From Pseudoramibacter alactolyticus ATCC 23263 (lineage in GTDB: Bacteria > Bacillota > Clostridia > Eubacteriales > Eubacteriaceae), in assembly GCF_000185505.1 (NCBI RefSeq), contig NZ_GL622359.1:1656021-1720020 (forward strand): DNA of 64,000 nucleotides. The letters run 5' to 3'. Position numbers and translations under genes: made by a program. Below, piece after piece: positions 16,964 through 25,733 of the stretch (its first letter is position 1; every line of letters begins with the position of its first letter). The notes beneath the pieces are model-generated. The model was not told where the DNA came from. It did not search any database and saw only the letters and a list, made by a program, of their open reading frames with translations.

Positions 16964-17476
16964 ATGAAGGGGCATAAACCCAAATCCTGGCGGGCTCTGC
17001 TCGCCGACCCGGCGGAAAAGGTGCTCGTTTCCGCGTGTCTGGCGGGGACGCCCTGCCGCTACGACGGCAAGAGCAACGCCGACGCGCGGGTGCAGGCGCT
17101 GGCGGCGTCCGGCCGGGCGGTGATCGTCTGCCCGGAGGTGGCCGGCGGGCTTAAGATTCCGCGCATTCCGGCGGAAATAAGGGTGGCGGGGGGCAAACGG
17201 AAAGTGTATAATAAACAAAACCGTGACGTCACCGCGGCATACGAACGCGGCGCGGCCCATGCGGCGGCGCTGGCGCTGGCCTGCGGCTGCCGGCTGGCGA
17301 TTTTCAAAGCGCGCAGTCCGGCCTGCGGCTGCGGAACCATTTACGACGGCAGTTTTACCCACCGTCTGACGGCGGGAAACGGCATCGCGGCCCAGGCCCT
17401 GATGGATGCCGGGGTGATCGTCATCACAGAAGAAACCCTTTGGGCGGATCCGGCGGATGGATCGCCTTTGAGGTAA
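16964..17476 (+). CDS. DUF523 family protein
   Basis: 170 residues with the DUF523 hallmarks: VSACLAGTPCRYDG near residue 25-38, CPEVAGGLKIPR near 57, and the cysteine cluster KARSPACGCGTIYDG near 111-125. The conserved cysteines suggest a metal or Fe-S site, but the biochemical role of the family is not established. AAGGAGG precedes the ATG. It is the first gene of a same-strand run leading into ddl (19-nt gap). Confidence 0.85.
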   Translation: MKGHKPKSWRALLADPAEKVLVSACLAGTPCRYDGKSNADARVQALAASGRAVIVCPEVAGGLKIPRIPAEIRVAGGKRKVYNKQNRDVTAAYERGAAHAAALALACGCRLAIFKARSPACGCGTIYDGSFTHRLTAGNGIAAQALMDAGVIVITEETLWADPADGSPLR

Positions 17477-17495
17477 CCAGGGATCAGGAGGCAAT

Positions 17496-18557
17496 ATGGC
17501 AGATAAAATCAAGCTCGGGGTCGTTTTCGGCGGGCAGTCCGGCGAGCACGAAGTGGCCCGGGTCTCGGCGTACAATGTTTTGCAGGCGGTCGATCGGACA
17601 AAATACGACGTCACCACCATCGGCATCACTAAGGACGGCCGCTGGCTGATTTATACCGGGGATTGGGACAAGCTGCCCGACGGCTCCTGGCAGGAAGACA
17701 CCGGGCATCTGCGGGAGGATTTTTCCCTGCTGACCGATCCGGCGATTCGCGCCATCGATGTGTTCTTCCCGATCATGCACGGCCCCATGGGCGAAGACGG
17801 CACCATCCAGGGCGTCTTCGAGATGATGGGCAAGCCCTATGTGGGCTGCGGCGTGCTGGCCTCGGCGGTCGGGATGGACAAGGTCGTTTCGAAGATTCTT
17901 TTCGAGAAGGCCGGCATTCCCGTGGTGCCCTACCGCGCGTTTCACGCCGCCGACTGGCAGCGGGATCAGGCGGTGCAGATTACCTCGGCGGAAACGCTGG
18001 GCTATCCGCTATTCATCAAGCCGGTGAATATGGGGTCGTCCGTGGGCATCACCAAGGCCCACGATCGGGCGGAACTGATCGCCGGAGTTCATCAGGCGCT
18101 GAATTACGACAGCAAAATTTTAGTCGAAACCTTTATCGACGCCCGGGAGATCGAATGTGCAGTACTCGAAGAACAGGGTCATATTCAGACGACGCTGCCC
18201 GGCGAAGTGGTGGCCAGCAAGGAATTTTATGACTACGAGGCCAAATACGCCGACGATCAGGATTCGAAAATCGAGATTCCGGCGCAAATCGACGACGCGA
18301 CCACGGCGCAGATCCGCGATTTTGCGGCGAAGGCCTTTGCGGCGATCGACGGCTCCGGTTTGTCCCGGGTCGATTTCTTTGTGGATAACCGGGACGGCCG
18401 GCTTTACATCAACGAAGTGAACACGCTGCCCGGCTTCACGGATATCAGCATGTACCCGATGATGTGGCAGCATATGGGTGTGAGCTATGCCGAGCTGGTG
18501 GAACGGCTCATCGCGACGGCCGCCCGCAAGAAGGTGACGGATTACACGCGGGTGTAG
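17496..18557 (+). CDS. ddl: D-alanine--D-alanine ligase
   Basis: ATP-grasp ligase making the D-Ala-D-Ala dipeptide of peptidoglycan. The 353-residue product has the N-terminal VVFGGQSGEHEVA, the central HGPMGEDGTIQG, ATP-binding FIKPVNMGSSVGI, the omega-loop EFYDYEAKY (a Tyr there is typical of D-Ala rather than D-lactate ligases) and the metal motif INEVNTLPGFT. AGGAGG ribosome site. Ends in TAG. Confidence 0.95.
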   Translation: MADKIKLGVVFGGQSGEHEVARVSAYNVLQAVDRTKYDVTTIGITKDGRWLIYTGDWDKLPDGSWQEDTGHLREDFSLLTDPAIRAIDVFFPIMHGPMGEDGTIQGVFEMMGKPYVGCGVLASAVGMDKVVSKILFEKAGIPVVPYRAFHAADWQRDQAVQITSAETLGYPLFIKPVNMGSSVGITKAHDRAELIAGVHQALNYDSKILVETFIDAREIECAVLEEQGHIQTTLPGEVVASKEFYDYEAKYADDQDSKIEIPAQIDDATTAQIRDFAAKAFAAIDGSGLSRVDFFVDNRDGRLYINEVNTLPGFTDISMYPMMWQHMGVSYAELVERLIATAARKKVTDYTRV

Positions 18558-18576
18558 TGCGCGGAAAGGAAAGGCC

Positions 18577-19032
18577 ATGACAGAAACATTGGAAAATCAT
18601 CCGGGCGAAAAGCAGGTCTGGCTGTCGATCGTCAGCGAGGTAACGGCGCAGGGCGATACCGACCGCACCGAATTTGTGACCGAGGGCGCCTTTTACCGCG
18701 AGAGCGACGCCGAATGCCTGAGCTATCGGGAGACGGAGGTCTCCGGGATGTCCGGCACGACGACGACGGTCCGCCTCGAACCGGATAAGGTTTCGGTGAT
18801 TCGCCTGGGCAGTGTCAACGCGCTGATGGAATTTGAAAAGGGCAAGCGCTGTGTCGCGATGTACACCACGCCCTTCGGCGATGTGCCGCTGTCGATTCAG
18901 ACTCGGGCGATCACCGTCGATCGAAACGAAGCGAACGAGCCGGTGCAGATCCATCTGGATTATGTCATCGGCGTGGAAGGCAAAACGAATAGCGTCAATA
19001 CCATGACGATTGAAGTCCGGGACAGAAAATGA
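18577..19032 (+). CDS. ywiB: DUF1934 (YwiB-like) calycin-fold protein
   Basis: 151-residue protein of the DUF1934 family, a predicted small beta-barrel. Its gene is next to argS in Bacillus (ywiB-argS), as here. Seen features are the alternating beta-strand pattern, SYRETEVSGMSGTTTTVRLE and the C-terminal LDYVIGVEG. No enzymatic motif. It lies 19 nt after ddl and 30 nt before argS, on the same strand. Confidence 0.8.
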   Translation: MTETLENHPGEKQVWLSIVSEVTAQGDTDRTEFVTEGAFYRESDAECLSYRETEVSGMSGTTTTVRLEPDKVSVIRLGSVNALMEFEKGKRCVAMYTTPFGDVPLSIQTRAITVDRNEANEPVQIHLDYVIGVEGKTNSVNTMTIEVRDRK

Positions 19033-19062
19033 CCCGGACTTTTTACGGAAGCGGAGGAGAAC

Positions 19063-20754
19063 ATGTATATCAGAGAGCAACTGGAAAACGGTTTGAAGGC
19101 CGCCGTCGAAAAAGCGGTGAACGCCGCGGTAGCAGATGGCGCCTTTTCGATCGAACATTTGCCGGCCATCCAGCTGGAGGTTCCCCGGGAAGCGCAGTTC
19201 GGGGACTATGCCACCAACGTAGCGATGCAGCTGCCGGGACAGGCCCATATGGCGCCCCGGGCGATTGCCGAAGCCATCGTCGGTCATTTTGACGCGGCGG
19301 CCGCTTATGTGCAAGATGTGACCATCGCCGGTCCGGGCTTCATCAATTTCGCCCTGGATCCGACCTGGCACTACGAGGTGATCGGCGAGATTGAAGCGAA
19401 GGGCGCGGATTACGGCCGCACGACGGGCAACGCCGGCAAAACCTACAACCTCGAATTCGTTTCAGCCAATCCGACGGGGCCGATGCACATGGGCAACGCC
19501 CGGGGCGGGGCCATCGGCGATGTGCTGGCCGAGATCGCGGCCTGGACGGGCTACGACGTGACCCGGGAATTTTATGTGAATGATGCGGGCAATCAGATCG
19601 CAAAATTCGGCGACTCGCTGGACGCGCGCTTTCGCCAGCTCCTCGGGGAGGACATTCCCTTCCCGGAAGACGGCTATCAGGGGGCGGATATCCGCGCGCA
19701 CATGGAGGAATACATCGCGGAAAACGGCGGAAAAGCCGCGGTCCGCCCGCTCCTCGATCGGACGCCGGAGACGCGCAAGGCCCTTTTTGTGGATTACGCG
19801 CTGAAGAAAAACCTCAGGCAGATGCACGCCGATATGGAAAGCTACGGCGTGGATTACGACGTGTGGTTCTCCGAGCAGAGCATGTACGACGATGGGGAAA
19901 TTGAACGGGCGCTGAAACTCCTGAAGGACAAAGGCGCGACCTACGACAAGGAGGGCGCCACTTGGTTTAAAACCACGGACTACGGCTGCGAAAAGGACGA
20001 CGTGCTCATCCGGCAGAACGGCCTGCCCACCTATTTTATGGGGGACATCGCCTACCACCTGAACAAACTTTTGACCCGGGGCTTCGACCGGGCGGTCAAC
20101 GTTTGGGGGGCGGATCACCACGGGCACATCGCGAGACTCAAGGCGGCGATCGCCGCGGCGGGGGTGGACGCGAGCCGGCTGGAAATCGTGACGATGCAGC
20201 TGGTGCGCCTGATCCGCGACGGGGAGCCGGTACGCATGTCCAAGCGGCAGGGCAAGGCCATCGGCCTCACGGAGCTGCTCGACATGGTGGGCATCGACGC
20301 GGCCCGGGTGTTCTTCAACCTGCGTTCGCCGGACAGCCACTTCGATTTCGATCTGGATCTGGCAATCAGGCAGTCCAACGACAACCCGGTGTTTTATGTG
20401 CAGTACGCCCACGCGCGGATCGCAAGCATCCTGCGCCAGCTGGGCGGCGATGTGGATCTGGCGGCGCCGGCCAAACTGGAACTGCTGACCAACCCCAAGG
20501 AGCTGGAGCTGCTTTCGGTCCTCTCCGACTTCCCGGAAACCATCGTGGCAGCGGAGCATAAAATGGATCCGAGCCGCATGGTGCACTACGCCCAGCGGCT
20601 TGCCTCGGCCTTTCACACCTTTTATAACGAATGCCGGGTGCGGGTGGATGACGCGGACCTGATGCATGCCCGCCTCAAGCTCATTCTGGCCTGCCGGCAG
20701 GTGCTCGAAAACGTGCTGGGAATTCTGGGCGTCGACGCGCCGGAAGCCATGTAA
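19063..20754 (+). CDS. argS: Arginyl-tRNA synthetase
   Basis: Class I synthetase charging tRNA-Arg. 563 residues: N-terminal additional domain, SANPTGPMHMGNARGG with the HIGH-equivalent HMGN near residue 141, a MSKRQG loop near 391 in place of canonical KMSKS (common in ArgRS), and a C-terminal anticodon-binding DALR domain. GGAGGA ribosome site. Last gene of its cluster, followed by a hairpin terminator. Confidence 0.96.
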   Translation: MYIREQLENGLKAAVEKAVNAAVADGAFSIEHLPAIQLEVPREAQFGDYATNVAMQLPGQAHMAPRAIAEAIVGHFDAAAAYVQDVTIAGPGFINFALDPTWHYEVIGEIEAKGADYGRTTGNAGKTYNLEFVSANPTGPMHMGNARGGAIGDVLAEIAAWTGYDVTREFYVNDAGNQIAKFGDSLDARFRQLLGEDIPFPEDGYQGADIRAHMEEYIAENGGKAAVRPLLDRTPETRKALFVDYALKKNLRQMHADMESYGVDYDVWFSEQSMYDDGEIERALKLLKDKGATYDKEGATWFKTTDYGCEKDDVLIRQNGLPTYFMGDIAYHLNKLLTRGFDRAVNVWGADHHGHIARLKAAIAAAGVDASRLEIVTMQLVRLIRDGEPVRMSKRQGKAIGLTELLDMVGIDAARVFFNLRSPDSHFDFDLDLAIRQSNDNPVFYVQYAHARIASILRQLGGDVDLAAPAKLELLTNPKELELLSVLSDFPETIVAAEHKMDPSRMVHYAQRLASAFHTFYNECRVRVDDADLMHARLKLILACRQVLENVLGILGVDAPEAM

Positions 20755-20766
20755 TCAAAATAATCC

Positions 20767-20797
20767 AAGAAGACGCCTGCGGGCGTTTTCTTTTTTT
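20767..20797 (+). terminator. Intrinsic terminator after argS
   Basis: AAGAAGACGCC / GGCGTTTTCTT stem with a short loop and a T-run. Confidence 0.8.
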
Positions 20798-20833
20798 GCG
20801 GGCGTATCGGCGAAAATAAATGGTTAGATCGGG

Positions 20834-20884
20834 TTGACTTATGGGGCGGAATCCCGTACAATGGTGTTAGTTAGAGTTAACGGC
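20834..20884 (+). promoter_or_regulatory. Promoter and possible operator of DtxR/MntR-type gene
   Basis: TTGACT (20834-20839) and TACAAT (20857-20862) with a 17-nt spacer. Just downstream, GTTAGTTAGAGTTAAC (about 20866-20881) is a TTA-rich imperfect repeat of the kind bound by DtxR-family repressors. Self-regulation is inferred. Confidence 0.55.
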
Positions 20885-20930
20885 GATCAGCCATCGCGCG
20901 GTGCAAAATCACGAAGGGAGAAGCGAAAGC

Positions 20931-21308
20931 ATGACGTTGGGCAAATCAAAAGAGGATTATCTCGAGGCGGTTTTGATGATTGCCGAAAAGAAGGGGCCGG
21001 GTCAGGCGGTGCATTCCATCGATATCGCCCGGCAGCTGCATTTTTCCAAGGCGTCGGTCAGCCATGCGGTGAAGACGCTGCGGGAGCAGGGATTTTTGCT
21101 GATGGACGACGACGGCTCCCTGCATTTGACGGAAACGGGCATGACCATCGCCCAGAATGTGTATGAGCGGCATCGCTTTTTAACCAAACATCTGGTCTCG
21201 CTCGGTGTGGCGCCGGAGCAGGCCGAACACGACGCCTGCGAGATGGAGCATGTGATCAGCGAGGAAACCTTCGAAAAATTAAAAGCCGAGTATCAAAGCG
21301 AGCTTTAA
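20931..21308 (+). CDS. DtxR/MntR-family metal-dependent regulator
   Basis: 125 residues: N-terminal winged helix (KSKEDYLEAVLMIAEK, then HFSKASVSHAVKTL) and the helical metal-binding/dimerisation domain (ERHRFLTKHLVSLG, EHDACEMEHVISEE). There is no C-terminal SH3 domain, so it resembles MntR or short IdeR-like proteins. His/Glu/Cys/Asp residues in the second domain match ligand positions. Metal identity (Mn or Fe) is not decidable here. The ATG at 20931 follows GGGAG. Confidence 0.85.
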   Translation: MTLGKSKEDYLEAVLMIAEKKGPGQAVHSIDIARQLHFSKASVSHAVKTLREQGFLLMDDDGSLHLTETGMTIAQNVYERHRFLTKHLVSLGVAPEQAEHDACEMEHVISEETFEKLKAEYQSEL

Positions 21309-21317
21309 ATCCAAATG

Positions 21318-21363
21318 AAAAACGCCGTCCAGCGATAGATCTATCGCTGAACGGCGTTTTTTA
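21318..21363 (+). terminator. Long hairpin terminator
   Basis: AAAACGCCGTCCAGCGATAG pairs with CTATCGCTGAACGGCGTTTT, flanked by A- and T-runs, between convergent genes; usable from both sides. Confidence 0.9.
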
Positions 21364-21372
21364 ACGGAAAAA

Positions 21373-22215
21373 TCAGGCATCGGCTGCATCCCCGGCGAGG
21401 GCGAACATCCGGCGAACCAAGGCCACGGTGTGAACAATGGCCAGAGGCAAAAATTCCGGATAAGAAACGCCGGGCGCGTCCTCGTCGGCATTGTCTGAAA
21501 TGGCCCGGACGATCAGGAAGGGCACGGCGTTGAGCGTGGCCGCATGGGCCACGGCAGCGCCTTCCATCTCGACCGCGCAGGGATCAAAAGTCGCCTGAAT
21601 CGCATCGGCGCGCGCGCCGCCGGCGATGAATTGATCGCCGGAGACGATCCGTCCGGTGAAAAGCCTGGCGCCGTCCATCTCGGCCGTTTCAGCATCAAAA
21701 GCGCGGGTGGCCAGATCGATGAGACCGGGGTCTGCCCGGAAGGCGGATACGGCCAGATCGGGGATTTCCCCAGGGGCGAAGCCGCGCGCCGTGACGTCCA
21801 CGTCGTGCTGAACCGCGTCGGTGGAAAGGACGAGATCCCCCTGGCGAACCCCGGGGCGGGTGGTGCCGGCGACGCCGATATTAATCAGATAGGTAATGGG
21901 GAAATGGGAGCACAGCGCCTGGGCACAGATGGCCGCGTTGACCTTGCCGACGCCGCACTGCACCAGCACGGCGCGCTGTCCCCAGAGAACGCCTTCATAA
22001 AAAACCAGCCCGGAAAAATGAGTGGTCTTCGCGATGTCCATGGCCTCGCGGAAGGGCGCGGTTTCTTCTTCCATGGGGCAGATCAGTCCGAAAACAGGCT
22101 GCGCATGGGTCGGGCGAACCGCCTTGCGAACGCCCTTGGCGATGCCGTAGCCCGCGCCGATGGCGGCGCCGGCGGCCAGGGCAACCCCGCCGATTATTTT
22201 TTTGGTATGGCTCAT
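21373..22215 (-). CDS. MTA/SAH nucleosidase-like protein with N-terminal membrane segment
   Basis: Nucleoside phosphorylase fold protein of the 5'-methylthioadenosine/S-adenosylhomocysteine nucleosidase type: GLICPMEEE near residue 43, CGVGKVNAA near 87, INIGVAG near 112, the catalytic-region VEMEGAAVA and the Asp in RAISDNAD. Uncommonly, 35-40 extra residues at the N-terminus form a glycine/alanine-rich hydrophobic segment (GGVALAAGAAIGAGYGIAKG), which suggests membrane attachment or a weak signal anchor. AAGGAGA precedes the ATG. The substrate is inferred from the family only. Confidence 0.82.
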   Translation of the reverse strand: MSHTKKIIGGVALAAGAAIGAGYGIAKGVRKAVRPTHAQPVFGLICPMEEETAPFREAMDIAKTTHFSGLVFYEGVLWGQRAVLVQCGVGKVNAAICAQALCSHFPITYLINIGVAGTTRPGVRQGDLVLSTDAVQHDVDVTARGFAPGEIPDLAVSAFRADPGLIDLATRAFDAETAEMDGARLFTGRIVSGDQFIAGGARADAIQATFDPCAVEMEGAAVAHAATLNAVPFLIVRAISDNADEDAPGVSYPEFLPLAIVHTVALVRRMFALAGDAADA

Positions 22216-22303
22216 AAGGATCTCCTTTGAATTATTTTACGGATTATTGTAACATGAAAGATCGAATGAAAAACAAAACGAAAGCAAAATCAGAAAAACA
22301 CAT

Positions 22304-22331
22304 CAAAAAACAGAGGCCGGGCCTCTGTTCG
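22304..22331 (-). terminator. Intrinsic terminator of flavin reductase gene
   Basis: On the minus strand GAACAGAGGCC/GGCCTCTGTTTTTT forms a tight hairpin with a T-run. Confidence 0.85.
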
Positions 22332-22342
22332 GATGTTCGGGT

Positions 22343-23038
22343 TTAATAGCCCATGAAGTTGTCGACGACGATCTGATCTTCGGCGACGCCGAGACCCGTC
22401 AGGGTGGCGGTGAAGGCCTTGTTCATCCCCGGGGAGCCGGCGATGAGATATTCGGCGTCGTTGCCGACGGTTTTGGCGAAAGTATTGACCCGTTCGGTGA
22501 ATTCGTCGCGGTCGGAAATCAGATGCAGCTCGAGATTGGGCATGGCGGATTCGACCTTCTTCCAGAAATCGCCGTAGCAGAATTCGCCGCGGTCGTCGGA
22601 ATAGAACACGGTGATTTTGTGGTCCGAATCGGCATTCTGAACGGCGGCGTGGGCAAGCAGAGAACGGATCGGCGTGATGCCGATGCCCCCGGCGATGACC
22701 AGAGACTGCGGATGATTGCGGTGGAAAGCGAAGCTGCCCTTGGGGTTGGCGACGAGCATGGGATCGCCCGCCTTCAGTTGGTGAAGCAGGACGTCTTTGA
22801 AACTGGAATGGGGATCGGCGATGCGCGTGGTGAACATCAAGAAGCCGTCTTCCGGCGCCGAGGCGATGGTGAAGATGCGGGAAGGTCGGTCGTCTTCCGC
22901 AACGTCATAGCCCGAGAGTTTCCAGAGGGCGTGCTGGCCGGCCTGCCAGGTGTAGCCTTCGGGGATGCGCATGAAAAAGCTGTATGAATCGCTGGTTTCC
23001 TGAGCGATCTTGGTAACGGTTGTTTCGTAAAGTTGCAT
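22343..23038 (-). CDS. Ferredoxin-NADP reductase-like flavoprotein
   Basis: 231 residues with the FNR fold: a flavin-binding barrel (RIFTIAS near residue 54), an NAD(P)-binding domain (IAGGIGITPIRSLL near 116) and a C-terminal GSPGMNKAF. There is no Fe-S domain. The short C-terminus ends in the aromatic VDNFMGY, which may stack on the flavin as in plant-type FNRs. It probably moves electrons between NAD(P)H and an unknown acceptor. Monocistronic with its own terminator; AAGGAGAG ribosome site. Confidence 0.82.
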   Translation of the reverse strand: MQLYETTVTKIAQETSDSYSFFMRIPEGYTWQAGQHALWKLSGYDVAEDDRPSRIFTIASAPEDGFLMFTTRIADPHSSFKDVLLHQLKAGDPMLVANPKGSFAFHRNHPQSLVIAGGIGITPIRSLLAHAAVQNADSDHKITVFYSDDRGEFCYGDFWKKVESAMPNLELHLISDRDEFTERVNTFAKTVGNDAEYLIAGSPGMNKAFTATLTGLGVAEDQIVVDNFMGY

Positions 23039-23192
23039 GATTCTCTCCTTATTTTTGAATGCATTGATGCAAAATATGAAATTGATTATTTTCTATTATA
23101 CGCCAAAAGCATCTAAATTAAAATCATTTAAAAAAAGATTGGCAAAAAATAAAGAATCGGCGCATTGAAAGCGGGAACGGTCAGACAAAAGG

Positions 23193-23222
23193 TTGGGATT
23201 TCCCGGGGCCTTGTGATAAAAT
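23193..23222 (+). promoter_or_regulatory. Promoter of the NYN-yjbQ-yhaM run
   Basis: TTGGGA (23193-23198) and TAAAAT (23217-23222), 18-nt spacer, with an extended -10 TGA just before the hexamer. Confidence 0.5.
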
Positions 23223-23334
23223 AGAAAAACAAATTGACCGACAGATGCCCGGAGCGTCCGCAGGCAGCAGACGGACCGGCGCATTGAGAGCGAATCGATT
23301 CAATCAAGCATCAAGCTCAGAAAGGAGCATCAGG

Positions 23335-24297
23335 ATGGAAGATTTACGCTTTGCGATTCTCATCGACGGCGACAATATTTCGGCGCGCTACATCGCCGGC
23401 ATTCTGGATGAGATGACCAGTTATGGCGTGGCAACCTATAAACGGATTTACGGCGATTGGACCAGCACAGGCGCGAACAAGTGGAAGGAGCAGCTGCTCT
23501 CCAAATCGATTACGCCGATTCAGCAATTTGCCAATGTCAGCGGGAAGAACGCCACCGACTCGGCGCTGATCATCGACGCGATGGATATTCTTTACGGCGG
23601 GATGGTGGACGGCTTTTGTATCGTCTCCAGCGATTCGGATTTTACCCGGCTGGCCAGCCGCCTGCGGGAGTCGGGGATGATGGTGATCGGCATGGGCGAG
23701 GACAAAACCCCGGATTCCTTCCGCAACGCCTGCACGAAATTCATCAGCCTGGAAAATATCCTCGATTCCTACGAACAGGATATCGACCAGGACAGCGACG
23801 GCGAAGCGGAGACGCCGCGGCACAAACAGAAAAAGACGGCCCGCACCTCCCGAAAGACCATCGAGAACACAGTGGTCGGCATCATCACCGAGAACGAGAA
23901 CAACGGCAAGGCCACCGGTCTCGGCGAGGTCGGCAGCCGCCTGAACAACAAATATCCGGATTTCGACGTGCGCAATTACGGCTACAGCCTGCTCTCGAAA
24001 TTTCTGGAGGAATCCTCCCGTTTTACCGTGGGGCGGCAGGGCCGGATGCAGACGGTTCGCCTGACCTCGTCCAGCGACTCGGGAAGCGAGATCGAGCAAT
24101 TCATCGTCCGCAAGGTGCGGGACGCTGGAAAGAACGGCATCGAGTTGGGCTATTTGGGCAATCTGGTGCATACCGCTTTTCCGGGATTTCGCTGGAAGGA
24201 CGAGGGCTACGCGAAGTTTTCCAAATATGTGCAGCATATCGCGGGCATTCGCATCTGCGAATTTGGCGAGAGCGTCAGCCGGGCGCTGCTGAAATAA
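23335..24297 (+). CDS. NYN-domain putative RNase with OST-HTH/LOTUS repeats
   Basis: N-terminal NYN (PIN-like) domain, residues about 4-140: the acidic ILIDGDNIS, then IDAMDILYGG and the catalytic-type SSDSDFTRLA, followed by GEDKTPDSFRNAC. A Lys/Arg linker leads to two OST-HTH (LOTUS) modules at about 175-235 and 245-320 (GLGEVGSRLNNKYPDF; IELGYLGNLVHTAFPGF). NYN plus OST-HTH proteins are predicted RNA-binding nucleases. YjbQ and YhaM exoribonuclease follow on the same strand, pointing to RNA metabolism. Start chosen at 23335 after AAAGGAG. Confidence 0.85.
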   Translation: MEDLRFAILIDGDNISARYIAGILDEMTSYGVATYKRIYGDWTSTGANKWKEQLLSKSITPIQQFANVSGKNATDSALIIDAMDILYGGMVDGFCIVSSDSDFTRLASRLRESGMMVIGMGEDKTPDSFRNACTKFISLENILDSYEQDIDQDSDGEAETPRHKQKKTARTSRKTIENTVVGIITENENNGKATGLGEVGSRLNNKYPDFDVRNYGYSLLSKFLEESSRFTVGRQGRMQTVRLTSSSDSGSEIEQFIVRKVRDAGKNGIELGYLGNLVHTAFPGFRWKDEGYAKFSKYVQHIAGIRICEFGESVSRALLK

Positions 24298-24329
24298 TCG
24301 GAGCAATTTAACAAATCGAGGAGGGAAAA

Positions 24330-24770
24330 ATGACGACAACCCACCCAATCATGCGCAAACAACTGCGGACGACAGCCCATACCCAAATGCTCGACATTAC
24401 CGAGGCCGTGGCGGAGGCTGTCCGTGAAAGCGGCGCGGCGAACGGCATCGCGACGGTTTTCGTGGCCCACACCACGGCGGCGGTAACACTCAACGAAAAC
24501 ACCGATCCAGACGTCGTGCGGGACATGACCCGGGAAATCGGCAAGATTGTGCCCTGGGAGGACGGCTACCATCACGCGGAAGGCAACTCTGCCGCCCATT
24601 TAAAGGCGTCGCTTTTCGGCGCGAGCGAACAGCTCATTATCGAAAACGGCCGGCTGGTGCTGGGCACCTGGCAGGGCATTTATTTTGCGGAGTTTGACGG
24701 GCCGAGGCAGCGGCAGTTTTGCATTAAAATTCAGGCAGATTCAGATCAAGCATCAGGAGGAGCACAATAA
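24330..24770 (+). CDS. yjbQ: YjbQ family protein (UPF0047)
   Basis: 146 residues of the YjbQ/UPF0047 family, with the conserved FVAHTTAAVTLNE, a histidine-rich DGYHHAEGNSAAHLK and the LGTWQGIYFAEFDGPR end. Homologs have a weak thiamine-phosphate synthase activity reported, but the true role is unclear. GAGGGA ribosome site; 32 nt after the NYN gene, so likely co-transcribed. Confidence 0.88.
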   Translation: MTTTHPIMRKQLRTTAHTQMLDITEAVAEAVRESGAANGIATVFVAHTTAAVTLNENTDPDVVRDMTREIGKIVPWEDGYHHAEGNSAAHLKASLFGASEQLIIENGRLVLGTWQGIYFAEFDGPRQRQFCIKIQADSDQASGGAQ

Positions 24771-24773
24771 TTC

Positions 24774-25733
24774 ATGCAAGCCATTCAGCTTAATCAAGTG
24801 AAAAAAGGGGAAAGCCTGCTCGGCTATCTCTTTATTAAATCTCAGACGGTTAAAACCTCGACCAACGGCAGCCGCTATTTCAATATGACGCTGACGGACA
24901 GCGCCTTCACTGGGATGAACGCCAAAATGTGGGATGTGAAGCCGGTGGACGAAGAAGAGTTCACCGAGGGGCAATTGGTCAAAGTGAAGGCCAAGGTTCA
25001 GGAATACAACGGCAATCTGCAGATCATCGTGAACCGGATGCGCCTGACCAACGAAGGGGATCCGGTGGACATCAACGATTTTGTGGAGACGGCCCCGGTG
25101 GATATTGAACAGATGTATACAGATTTGCTCGCGACGATCGACGCGTTTGGCAATGCCGATCTGAAAAAGCTGGTTGGCACTATGGTGCGCGACAAAAAGT
25201 CGGAACTCATGTATTTCCCGGCGGCCAAGCGCATGCACCACGCGCTGAAGGGCGGGCTGCTCTTTCACACCTGGTCAATGCTGCGGCTGGGCAGGGCCAT
25301 TGCCCCGCTGTATCCTTTTATCGACGCAGAGCTGCTTTATGCCGGGATCATGCTGCACGATCTGGGCAAATCGGTGGAGATGCTTTCGGACGCTAACGGC
25401 TCGGTGTCGGACTACTCGGCAGAGGGGAAACTTCTCGGGCACATCATCACCGAGGTGGTGGCCATCGACGAATACGGGAAAAAGCTCGGGGTCGATCCGG
25501 AGATCGTGCTGCAGCTCAAGCACATGGTGCTTGCCCATCATTATGAGCCGGAATACGGCTCGCCGGTGCGGCCGATGTTCGCCGAGGCGGAACTGCTCCA
25601 CCACATCGATGTGATCGATGCGCGGATGAACACCATGCAGCGCATTCAGAGCGAGACCAAGGCCGGCGGTTTTTCGGACAAGGTCTGGGGGCTTGACGGG
25701 ATTCAGGTTTATCACCGCCCGGACGACGCGTGA
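24774..25733 (+). CDS. yhaM: 3'-5' exoribonuclease YhaM family
   Basis: 319 residues: an N-terminal OB-fold nucleic-acid-binding domain (about 10-100, GYLFIKSQTV, YNGNLQIIVNR) and an HD domain (about 155-290) with HHALKGGLLFHT, the metal-binding GIMLHDLGK and MVLAHHYEPEYGSP. YhaM trims RNA 3' ends in Firmicutes. AGGAGG lies inside the yjbQ end, with a 3-nt intergenic gap; the next gene starts within its stop codon. Confidence 0.92.
   Translation: MQAIQLNQVKKGESLLGYLFIKSQTVKTSTNGSRYFNMTLTDSAFTGMNAKMWDVKPVDEEEFTEGQLVKVKAKVQEYNGNLQIIVNRMRLTNEGDPVDINDFVETAPVDIEQMYTDLLATIDAFGNADLKKLVGTMVRDKKSELMYFPAAKRMHHALKGGLLFHTWSMLRLGRAIAPLYPFIDAELLYAGIMLHDLGKSVEMLSDANGSVSDYSAEGKLLGHIITEVVAIDEYGKKLGVDPEIVLQLKHMVLAHHYEPEYGSPVRPMFAEAELLHHIDVIDARMNTMQRIQSETKAGGFSDKVWGLDGIQVYHRPDDA

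Noticed and set aside
19462-20667. 401-codon minus-strand frame inside argS
   Set aside because: Antisense shadow without a ribosome site or recognisable domains.
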